Shown here piece after piece: positions 55,118 through 64,000 of a stretch of DNA of 64,000 nucleotides. Source of the stretch: Pegoplata infirma (taxonomy: Eukaryota; Arthropoda; Insecta; Diptera; Anthomyiidae); the NCBI GenBank assembly GCA_963921195.1, contig OY992538.1, forward strand, positions 235,469,462 through 235,533,461. Reading direction: 5' to 3'. The notes under the pieces were generated by a model. It saw only the letters and a list, made by a program, of their open reading frames with translations, was not told the DNA's origin and searched no databases. The position numbers and the translations under genes were made by a program. How positions within the stretch are numbered: the first letter of the stretch is position 1; every line of letters begins with the position of its first letter.

Positions 55118-55300
55118 AAATTTACACTCAAAAAAATGTACACTTAAATCAATTTTTTTGAGTGTAAAATTTTTTTGTTGCAGTAAAATATTTTTTTTAT
55201 TGTATTTTTTTTGCATTACAAAACCGCGAATCTCAAACTGCTCATTTTGGAGGGTATAAAAGATTCAACACGTACGAATTTAACACTCTCACTTGTTGTT
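55118..55300 (+). mobile_element. mini-me-related 3' fragment
   Basis: TTTACACTCAAAAAAATG units are followed by TTTTGGAGGGTATAAAAGAT, CAACACGTACGAATTTAACA and CACTTGTT, an altered version of the usual 3' terminus. The front half is missing. Confidence 0.6.
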
Positions 55301-55466
55301 TATACTTTTGTTAACAAATGAAACATTTTTAGATCAGAAGCAGGCCAAACTTGGTAAAAAAAGTAATTTTGGTGAAAACAAATTAAGAAAAAAATTTATT
55401 GATAAAAAACGTTTTTATAAAAAAATTGATGAAAAAAAAATTTTGATGGAAAAACAAAATTTTAAA

Positions 55467-55964
55467 AAACAAGTGAAAGTGTTAAATTCGGCTGTGCCGA
55501 TTCTTTTATACCCTCCAAAATGTAAAAAAAAAATTGTCAGTGGCGATTTTTTTTTTGGGGGGGGGGGGGGGTGTGACCTTCCCATCGAGATAAATATACG
55601 AAATGTTTCATTTATTTAACAAAAATACAAAAAAACTTGTAAAAAAAAGTGTATTTTTCAGATGATGGTTCAGTTCTTCAAGGGTCCCGATTCTTCGCCC
55701 TGGCGCGATTTTGCCCATTCACGAACTTAACCTGCCTATTAACATTAGACATATTTGTGCCAAACTTCAGGAGTTTCAGCTGTTTTATTTTGGAATGCAT
55801 TGTGTTTTCTACAGACAGACGGACAGACGGACATTCACAGAATGTCTTAGAATCGATCACAGATCAATAATATACTTTATGGGTCTCCCGACCGATATTT
55901 TGATGCGTTACAAACGGAATGCCAAAGTGAGTATACCCCCATACTGTGGTTGGAGGGTATAAAA
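55467..55964 (-). mobile_element. Short mini-me-related element
   Basis: Starts AACAAGTGAAAGTGTTAAAT, CGGCTGTGCCGATTC and ends TGGTTGGAGGGTATAAAAA. It contains GACAGACGGACAGACGGACA and ATGTCTTAGAATCGATCACA, so the order core - GTCY block - rear is kept. At about 498 bp it lacks much of the rear. A G15 run (55557-55571) interrupts it. Confidence 0.75.
55557..55571 (+). repeat. G15 homopolymer
   Basis: Fifteen G in a row preceded by a T10 run. Striking in AT-rich DNA and prone to sequencing length error. Confidence 0.9.
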
Positions 55965-56559
55965 ATATTGATAACACCGTCCGACACACTTTTATACACA
56001 TGGACCAGACCGTCAAATTCTGAAAGTTGGCCCGAAAATAAAATGCACGTGTCTCCCAGTTCTTCTAAATCAATTCGCATTTTCGCGAAAAACGCAAATA
56101 AAAAATGTGAAATAAGTCGAAAAATTTATTAAATCTACTCTAAAGCTAAATAATGTTTGAACTTGTCTTTAGTGAAATTTAGAGACGGTTTTTTTTGTGT
56201 AACATAGAAATCCCGCACCCCCTCCCCCCACACGAAATTTAAAAAAAGAAAAAAAGAAGAAAAAGAAAGGAAAGCAAGAGAGGAAAATAAAGCAGGAATA
56301 GAACTTTCTAAAAAAATTTCCAAAGGAAAAAAATTTTTAAATCCGAAAATTTTTTATAGAAAAAAATTTTGAAATCCAAAAATTTTTCATAGAAAAAAAT
56401 CTGAAAATTTTTAAAGGAAAAATTTTAAAAAAATTTATGGGAATAATCTTAAAAATTATCTGTCAACCTAGAAGTTTTTATTATAAAGAGAAATTTTCTT
56501 TGGGAAAAATTGTTGTGAACGCGACAATTTTGGTATAAAAAATTACTTACTTATTGTTA
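55965..56559. other. AT-rich DNA without recognised gene
   Basis: 56310-56480 shows loose ATTTTTCATAGAAAAAAAT statements that grade into satellite S. Frames at 55877-56323 are chance. Confidence 0.45.
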
Positions 56560-57080
56560 GAATTTTCCTATAGGAAAAATGTATTAGAATCTGGGATTTT
56601 GCTATAGAAAAAATGCCTCAGAATCAGAAACTTATTCTATAAGAAAAATATCTCAGAGTCTGAGCCTTGTTTTATAGAAAAAATGTCTCAAAATCTGAGA
56701 CATTTTTTTATAGAAAAAATATCTCTGAATTTAAGATTTTTTCTACAGGAAAAATGTCTCACAATCTGATACTTTTTTTATAGGAAAAATATCTCAGAAT
56801 CTGGTACTTTTTCTATAGGAAAAATGTCTCAGAACTTTCTCAGAATCTGAGACTTTTGCTCTAAACAAAATGTCTTAGAATCAAAGACTTTTTCTATAGG
56901 CAAAATGTCTTAGAATCTGAGACCTGTTCTATATAAAAAATATCTCAGAATCTGAGACCTTTTCTATTGAAAAAATTGGAAAATGTCCCAAAATCTGAAA
57001 CCATTTCTGTAGAAAAAAATTATTTAGACTTATTTATAGGAAAAAGGTCGCTGAATCTAAAACTTTTAAGTTATTTTTAA
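56560..57080 (+). repeat. Palindromic satellite S array
   Basis: About 14 units of CTATAGGAAAAATGTCTCAGAATCTGAGAC-type sequence, orientation opposite to that at 59 kb, with moderate divergence. Confidence 0.85.
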
Positions 57081-57841
57081 AAATGGACTAAAATGTCACC
57101 TTAACACAATGATACTTAACAAAATGTATCTTAATGAATACTTTTTTTGAAATTGTTTTTATAAAATGGCCCTTTAATAAAAAAGTGTTTTTTTTTTTTA
57201 ATATTCATTTTAACATGGTACTTTTATAAGAAAATCTTAAATAAAATGGTACTTTTATAAAAAGGTTATTGTATGTAAGTTATGTACAAATAAGGGTACT
57301 GAACATTCGTTACTGCTGCAGCACAATTTTATTTTCAAACTTAATAAAATGAAAAATGAGCTTTTTTTAAAAGGAGTAGAGATTTTAACAAGTATTTAAT
57401 CTTCATATTTTTTTTTTTATATAGTTATTAAAGAATAGGGTTTCCTTAAGGAATTACAAAATTGACATATGCATAACTTAATTTTATATACAATTGTATA
57501 TAAATTCTAAAGAATTTTATGAATGTAGTTTGCATACGAAAAGGATTAAAATAATTCTTAATAATTCCAAAGAAAAGCTCTTTGCGGTTTAAGATTTCGA
57601 TATAAAATAATAAAGTTTTTTGGAATTAACACATATAGAAAGGTTTTATTTAAAACAAAAAAAAAACAAAACTTAAATTCTTATCAACACATATTAAAAC
57701 CATTAAATTAAATTAAGTTGTATGGTTGTTGTTATCGTTACATTTGGCACAATTAAAAACACCTCCCTTAAGTCATAAATAAATACAAACATAAAATCCT
57801 TAATGTATTGAACATGTACATGGCAGATTAAGGATATACAA
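57081..57841. other. AT-rich DNA without recognised gene
   Basis: TAAAATGGTACTTTTATAA statements repeat weakly between 57100 and 57260. Otherwise nothing recognised. Confidence 0.45.
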
Positions 57842-58681
57842 AAAACAAGTAGAAAAGTTAAATTCGACTTTGCCGAATCTATGAATACCCTCCACAATGC
57901 ATTTTTTTAAACGGTAGTACATTTTTTAACGTGAAAAAATTAACAATTTTGATTAGAAATATTTTATTTTGAGTAAAAAACTCTTTTTTTTTTCATTTAA
58001 AAAAAAAAAAAAAGAAAAATTACAAATTTTTTTTGAGTGTAAAATTTTTTTCGAGTGTAATGTTTTTTTTACTGTAAAAATATTTCTGAGTGAATGCACG
58101 TAAGTATGTACACAAAATATTGCAATTTTTGTAAAACAAAAAAACTAAATTTTTTTTGAGTGTAAAATTTTTTTTTGAGTTTAAAATTTTTTTTGAGTGT
58201 AAAATTTTTTTCGAGAGTAATTATTAAGTTACCAATGCTTTTAAAACTAAACAAGTTTAAAAAGTATTGCTTTAAAATTAAACAAGTTTGAAAAGCATTT
58301 AGTTACCACCAATGCTTTTAAAACTTGTTAAAACACGTGGCATTTTAGATGAAACTAATCTGAAATTCAGGGTTTCGCTTATTACTTTTGAACCACTGGA
58401 CCGATTGAGCTGAAATTTAAAACCAAACAGACCCGGGGAACGGCAAAGATACATGCCAAGCTTCAGTAGTCTCATTATTGTCTTTCGAAAGTTATCGTGT
58501 TTTTTATCTCGTAAATTCGTAAAACACCCTTGCCGAAATTTACACTTTTGCTCATAACTTTTGAACCACTGGACCGATTTGGCTGGATTGCAATACCAAC
58601 CTGACCAGGTAAATGACAAACATATATGCCAAACTTCAGTAGCCTCTGTAAAGTCTTTCAAAAGTTAGCGTGTTTTCTACG

Positions 58682-58724
<43 letters not shown>

Positions 58725-58890
58725 GGACGGACGGACGGACGGACGGACGGACATCGCTAGATCGACTTAAAATCGATCAAGGATCATAAATATATATACT
58801 TAATGGGGTCCTAGACCAATATTTCGATGTGTTACAAACGGAATGACAAACTTATATATACCCTCTATCACTAGAGTGGAGGGTATAAAA
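57842..58890 (-). mobile_element. mini-me/DINE-1-like element with expanded rear
   Basis: Both termini are present (ACAAGTAGAAAAGTTAAATT; CCTCTATCACTAGAGTGGAG). At about 1049 bp it is longer than the reference because the GAGTGTAAAATTTTTTT units of the rear are repeated more often (58030-58220) and ACCAATGCTTTTAAAACT is duplicated (58231, 58307). (GACA)n(GACG)n at 58681-58754. A 120-codon frame (58299-58661 minus) is the same reading as in other copies. Confidence 0.9.
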
Positions 58891-59019
58891 ATACATAAAT
58901 GCTATGGTGTTGATTTTATATTTTTTTCTTTCTATATTTTTTTTGTATTTATAACACTGGGGAACAAATTTGAGGTCAGCGAAGGTATCTTGAATGGGGT
59001 AAACAAATTTTTTTTAAAC
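58891..59019. other. Short spacer with element I-like end
   Basis: TATAACACTGGGGAACAAAT near 58950 resembles the terminus of element I. No opposite end found before the satellite begins. Confidence 0.45.
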
Positions 59020-60795
59020 CACAAAAATACTCAGATTCTGAGACATTTTTTTATACAAAAATACTCACATTCTGAGACATTTTTCCTAAAAAAATTTCTC
59101 AGATTCTGAGACATTTTTTCAATAGAAAGATTCTAAGATTCAAAGATATTTTTATTATAACATTCTCAGATTCTGAGACATTTTTTTTTTATGATAAAAT
59201 TCTCAAATTCTGAGACATTTTTTCTAAAGAAAATTCTAAGATTCCGAGAATTTTTTTTTTATAGAAAAATTCTTAGATTCTGAAACATTTTTTTATCAAA
59301 AAATTCACAGATTCTGAGATATTTGTTCTATGGAAAAGTTCTTAAATTCTGGGACATTTTTTCTATAGAAAAATTTTGAGATCTTGAGGTATTTTTTTAT
59401 AGAAAAATTTTCAGATACTGAGATATTTTTTCTATGGAAAAATTCTCATATTCTCAGACATTATTTCTATAGAAAAATTCTCAGAGTCTGAAACATATAG
59501 AAAAATTCTCAGATTCTTAGACATCTTTTCTATAAAAAAATTCTTAGATTCTGAGACTTTTTTTCTATAGAAAAACTCTCAGATTCTGAGACATTTTTTC
59601 TATAGAAAAATTCTCAGATTCTAAGACATTTTTTGTGCAGAAAGTCTCAGATTCTGAGACCATTTTCAATAAAAAACTTTCCAGATTCTAAAATATTTTT
59701 TCTATAGAAAAATTTTCAGATTCTAAGACATTTTTCGATAGAAAAATTTGCAGGTTCTGAGACATTTTTTCTTTATAGAAAATTTCTCTTATTCTGAGAC
59801 ATTTTTTCTATAAAAAATTCTCATTTTCTAAGAGATTTTTTAACAGAAAAATTTTTTGATTCTGAGATATTTTTTGTATAGAAAAATTTTCAGATTCTGA
59901 AACATTTTTTTCTATAGAAAAATTTTCAGATTCTTAAACATTAGTTCAATAGAAAAATTCTCAGATTTTGAAAAATTTTCTATAGGAAAATTCTTAGATT
60001 CTGAGACATTTTTTCGAGAAATTTGTTCTATAGAATGACATTTGTTCTGTTGCAAAATCACTAATGTCTTAAAAATTTTTTGTAAAGAAAAATTCTCAAA
60101 TTCTGAGATATTTTTTCTATAGAAAAATTCTCAGATTCTGAGAATTTTCTTTCTATAAAAAATTCTCAAATTCTGAGACATTTTTTTAAATAGAAAATTC
60201 TCCGATTCTGGAATTATTTCTTTAAAGCAATTATCCGATTCTGAGACATTTTATGTATAGAAAAATGCTGAGAAATTTTGAGACATTTTTCTATAGAAAC
60301 ATTCTCAGATTCTGAGATATTTTATCTATTGAAAAATTCTCAGATTCTGAGACATTTTATCTGTAGAAAAATTCTCAGATTCTAAAACATTTTTTCTATT
60401 GAAAAATTCTCAGATTCTGAGACATTTTTTCCAAAGGAAAATTTCAGATTCTGAGATTTTTTTTCTATAAAAAAATTCTCAGATTTTAAGACATTTTTTC
60501 TATAGAAAAATTTTTTCTATAGAAACATTTTCAGATTCTGAGGAATTTTTTCTATAGAAAAATTCTCAGATTTTAAGACATTTTTTCTATAGAAAAATTC
60601 TTAGATTCTGAGACATTTTTTAGAGAAAAATTCTCAGATTCTGAGACATTTTTCTACAGAAAAATTCTCAGATTCTGAGACATTTTTCTACAGAAAAATT
60701 CTCAAATTCTGAGACATTTTTCTATAGAAAAATTTTCAGATTCTGAGACATTTTTTCTATGGAAAAATTTTCAGATTCTAAGACTTTTTTTCTAC
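59020..60795 (+). repeat. Palindromic satellite S array, largest block
   Basis: About 50 units, period near 34 bp. The consensus alternates two palindromes, TCAGATTCTGA and TTCTATAGAA, linked by GACATTTTTT and AAAATTC. Neighbouring units differ by a few bases, with some runs of near-identical units (60600-60780). No coding potential. The block continues at 61395 after element D3. Confidence 0.95.
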
Positions 60796-60798
60796 TTA

Positions 60799-61386
60799 CA
60801 AGGGAAGTATCTCAACCTATATGAACCGATTTGCCTGAAACTTAAAATATATATTAAAGAGACGATTTTAAGGTTGGGGTGTCTCGGCTTATCGGCCATA
60901 TCGGTGATTAAAAATTTCGTTGTCCCCTTATGAAACCATGTGGACCTTCGGGAAAATTTTGATAACTTCCGAACTAACAGGAATATCGTCTAGGGCAAAA
61001 ATACGTGTCGACTTAAATTTAATAAAGATTATTTCTTATTCATATGGATATCGTAGGTCTATGTCTTCACATACATACCCCCCAAAATGTACACATTTTC
61101 CTGAAAAGAATATTTAAAGAAGCCGAATTTTTACAAGGTTATGCCACCATTGGATAGGCATTCAAAAAACCTTTCTTCTCATATGAAAACATCATATAGT
61201 TTCTTAAAAAGAAATGGCTGAAAAATCCAAAAAACGATTTTTTCGCCATTTTTTTACCCATGTTTTGAACCCCTAAATCCCCGATATGGCTGATAAGCCG
61301 AGACACCCCAACCTTAGAATTGTCTCTTTTATACATATTTTAAGTTTCAGGCAAATCGGTTCATAAGGGTTGAGATACTTCCCTTG
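60799..61386. mobile_element. TTA-target TIR element D3, 588 bp
   Basis: Ends CAAGGGAAGTATCTCAACC and GGTTGAGATACTTCCCTTG are perfect inverted repeats, flanked by TTA (60796-60798 and 61387-61389). The TIR extends over 100 bp (TGAACCGATTTGCCTGAAAC, GGTTGGGGTGTCTCGGCTTA, GGCCATATCGG and complements). Small open frames of 65 codons are without domain. It splits the satellite S array cleanly. Confidence 0.92.
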
Positions 61387-61394
61387 TTAGTTAA

Positions 61395-62275
61395 AAATTT
61401 TCAGATTTTTTTTTTTTAGAAAAATTTTTTGATCCTGGAAAATTTTTTTTTAAAGAAAAATTCTGAGATTCTGGAACATTTTTTCTGTAGAAAAATTTTC
61501 AGATTCTAAGACATTTCTTCTATAGAAAAATTCTCTGATTCTGAAACAATTTTTATACAAAAATTCTCAGATTCTGAGACAATTTTCCTTTACAAAAATT
61601 ATTATATTCTGAGAATTTTTTTCTGTACAAAAATTTTCAGATTCTGAAACATTTTTCCTCTAAAAAAAAATTTCAGATTCTGAGACATTTTTTTTATAGA
61701 AAAATTTTCAGATTCTGAGACATTTTTCTCTATAGAAAAATTATCAGATTCTGAGACATTTTTTCTGTAGAAAAATTTTCAGATTCTGAGACATTTTTTT
61801 TAAATTCATAGATTCTGAGACATTTTTTCTATAGAAAAATTTTCAGATTCTGAAGCATTTTTTGTATAGAAAAATTCTTAGATTCTGAGACATTTTTTTA
61901 CAAAAAAGTTCTCAGATTTTGAGAGATTTTTTCAATTGAAAAATTTTAAGAAAAATTTTCAGATTCTGACATTTTTTCTCTAGAAAAATTCTCAGATTCT
62001 GGTACATTTTTTCTACAGAAAAATTCTTAGTTCTTGAGACATTTTTTCTATAGCAAAATTTTCAAATTCTGAGACCAGTTTTTAAAGAAAAATTCTTAAT
62101 TCCAAAACATTTTTTCTATGGAAAAATTATGATATTTTGATAAATTTTTTCTATAGAAAAGTTCTTAGATTCTGAGACATTTTTTCTGTAGAAAAATTCT
62201 CAGATTTTAAAACACTTTTGCTTCAGCAAATTTCTCACGTTCTGGGACAATTTTTGTATAGAAAAATTCTGAAAA
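61395..62275 (+). repeat. Palindromic satellite S array, right block
   Basis: About 25 more units of the same satellite and orientation as 59020-60795. Together they form one array of about 2.65 kb before the D3 insertion. Confidence 0.93.
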
Positions 62276-62465
62276 AAATTTTTGGATAAAAACTAAAAAA
62301 AACTAAAAACTATTGATGAAAAAAAATTGTGAAACAGATTTTTGATCAAAAATGTTTTGATGAAAAAAAAAATTGAAGAAATAAATTTTTTTGATGAAAA
62401 GTTATTATGCTAAGTTTTATTCGCCAGCTGGTAAATATTTTTTTTATTCAGCAGAAGGTGAATTA
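62276..62465. repeat. GATGAAAAAAAATT-type A-rich tract
   Basis: Loose repetition of GATGAAAAAAAAATT and TTTTGATCAAAA, followed by CGCCAGCTGGTAAA, which resembles CACCAGCTGGTGAA near 27640. Confidence 0.45.
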
Positions 62466-63522
62466 CACTGGGCTACAGTGGAAAAATACTTTTGACATAG
62501 TATAAGTTGTTGGTTTTATTGAGTAGATTACAAAAATGTCCATTTAACTTGCCAGAAAATTTTGTAGTTATTGTCAAAAATCGTTTTTCGGGACTTTTCT
62601 CACTAAACCTCGGGTAATTTAGAAACTTTTCAATCGATTTTAATTTTTTTAACTGTTTTTGATTAAAGAAGGATAGGGCTTTCCGTGTGCGTGAATTGGT
62701 CTATGTTTATAAGAAAGATGTGTATTGATTTTTCTTTTTGCAGGGGTTTGTCTTTTTGCAGGGGTTTTCTACAAAAATTTGAAAATTACTTCAAACAAAA
62801 TTTGAAATTTTGGAAATTTTTTAAATAAAACCCCTACAAAAAGACAAGAAAAAGATTCTAAAAAAGTCAACATCATAAGGGTTTAATGTCGAATTTTTTG
62901 TTATTTTTTGATAATTTTTCGAGATTATTAATTTTTTCCTGCTATAATGCTAGACCGATTTTGATGATTTTTTTTTTTGATTTGTAGATTATTAAATTCT
63001 GTAGTACTTATCGTGGTAATTTTTTTCAAATTTTGACCTAATTATGTTTTTTATGAAAGAAGAAAAGTAAGTTTTTTAAGTTTTTCTGTTAATATTAGCA
63101 TAATTTCAACAAAAATACATATTTTCAAAAAATAGCCACGGTAAGTACTAGAGAATTTAATAATCTACAAATCAAAAAAAAATTCATCAAAATCGGTTCA
63201 GTTGTATTTTCTGTACAACTGCAGCCGATTTTAACTTTTAAAAAAAGAATTCTACAATGAAGTGGCAACCCTTTGTGTTATAAAATTTTTAAAATATTAC
63301 AACAATTCATCTTTCAAATAAAAAATAAACATAATTAACAAATATTGCGTATTTATATTTTTATAGCTGTTTAAAAATTGCTCACGTTAAGACTGTTTTT
63401 TTTCCTTTAAACCCCCTTAAGAAAATGAAAACTGTAATTCATATTTAATTTTTTTTAGTCATTAGTCAAGCTGAGGTGGGGTCCCGTTACAAAAATAAAA
63501 TACCAAATTGTGTTGCACAGTG
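62466..63522. mobile_element. Probable TIR element, family N
   Basis: The left end CACTGGGCTACAGTGG and right end TTGTGTTGCACAGTG are imperfect inverted repeats with TA on both sides. An internal inverted repeat (62953-63020 against 63133-63197; ACCGATTTTGATGATTTTTT, TTTGTAGATTATTAAATTCT) forms a long stem. It shares AAAATGTCCATTTAACTTGC with 46100-46135. Confidence 0.55.
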
Positions 63523-64000
63523 TAATAATAATTGTTGTAGGCATATTTTTTTGTGGAGTAATAAAATAAAAAAATAAATAAAAAGGAACTACAAAACAAC
63601 ACCCATTTATAAAAACAATGACCCCTTAACTATACGCAGCCCCTTAAGGGGGAAAGTAATAAAATAATGCTTACTCTTAAAAAAGATTTTTTTTTTTTTT
63701 TGCTATTTCTAGCTTTCCAAGAATTTTATTATATATTTCTCACTTTAATAGCATGTTATAACATGATTAGAGTTGTTTCCTAGTAAATTAAAGAATTTTT
63801 AGTGTTTGAGGTTTTTGTTAGAGTTATTTCATTGATACTTTAGTGTTGTTCATTTTCCATACAACAAGATTAAATTTTTGTATTAAAACCACAAAATAAT
63901 TAATGTTGTTGGCTTTGTTATTGCTAACTATGATTTGAAATTAATTATAAAATATTTATAGTGATAAGAAAATAATTAAAGAAAATAATTTTATGAAAAC
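63523..64000. other. AT-rich right flank without recognised gene
   Basis: No open frame or recognised repeat. Confidence 0.5.

Noticed and set aside
59020..62275. CRISPR-like array
   Set aside because: Repeats follow one another without unique spacers, units vary, and the DNA is clearly eukaryotic. It is a satellite.

Overview
This 64-kb window is strongly AT-rich eukaryotic DNA, and I could not support a single protein-coding gene, rRNA or intact tRNA in it. Every open frame is short, low in complexity (poly-F, poly-K, poly-L) or a reading of a repeat. The best clue to the source is a repeat family with about 14 substantial copies. It has a 5' hairpin TATACCCTC...GAGGGTATA, a (TA)n stretch, a conserved core of about 33 bp and then a (GTCY)n microsatellite. 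That layout is the published design of the dipteran mini-me / DINE-1 / INE-1 elements, now regarded as non-autonomous Helitron relatives. I infer a higher fly, possibly a calyptrate such as a blowfly or house-fly relative; genus is not determinable. The window is most likely intergenic, deep-intronic or heterochromatin-like DNA.

Layout. 1-12.6 kb: AT-rich flank, foldback family C copies, a mini-me split by a hAT-like element (itself carrying a TA-target element), and a mini-me split by a near-perfect 1.96-kb inverted repeat. 12.6-24.1 kb: a mini-me broken by a hairpin element, a decayed tandem array of about 125-bp units, a 731-bp TIR element, an AAGCTT-rich zone, and a mini-me split by a 1.55-kb TIR element that contains a tRNA-derived SINE. 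24.4-37.5 kb: the cleanest mini-me copy, a TA-target element hosting a 203-bp MITE, a mini-me split by a hAT-like element with a perfect 8-bp duplication, and three adjoining mini-me copies. 37.5-45.8 kb: a four-element nest inside a minus-strand mini-me, a TTA-target element hosting a TA-target element, and small hairpin MITEs. 46-50.4 kb: a palindromic satellite, a compound inverted/direct duplication, and a hAT-like element with a perfect 8-bp duplication and an unoccupied related site elsewhere. 51.9-59 kb: a tandem array broken by mini-me insertions and a 358-bp hairpin with a hammerhead-like core. 59-62.3 kb: a long array of a roughly 34-bp doubly palindromic satellite, split by a TTA-target element. 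62.4-64 kb: one more TIR element and AT-rich DNA.

No genes work together here. The readable biology is transposon stratigraphy: target-site duplications and restored host sequence let several insertions be ordered in time. Superfamily names rest on target-site duplication length and terminal motifs only, because no transposase was found. No database search was possible, so novelty is unverified throughout.
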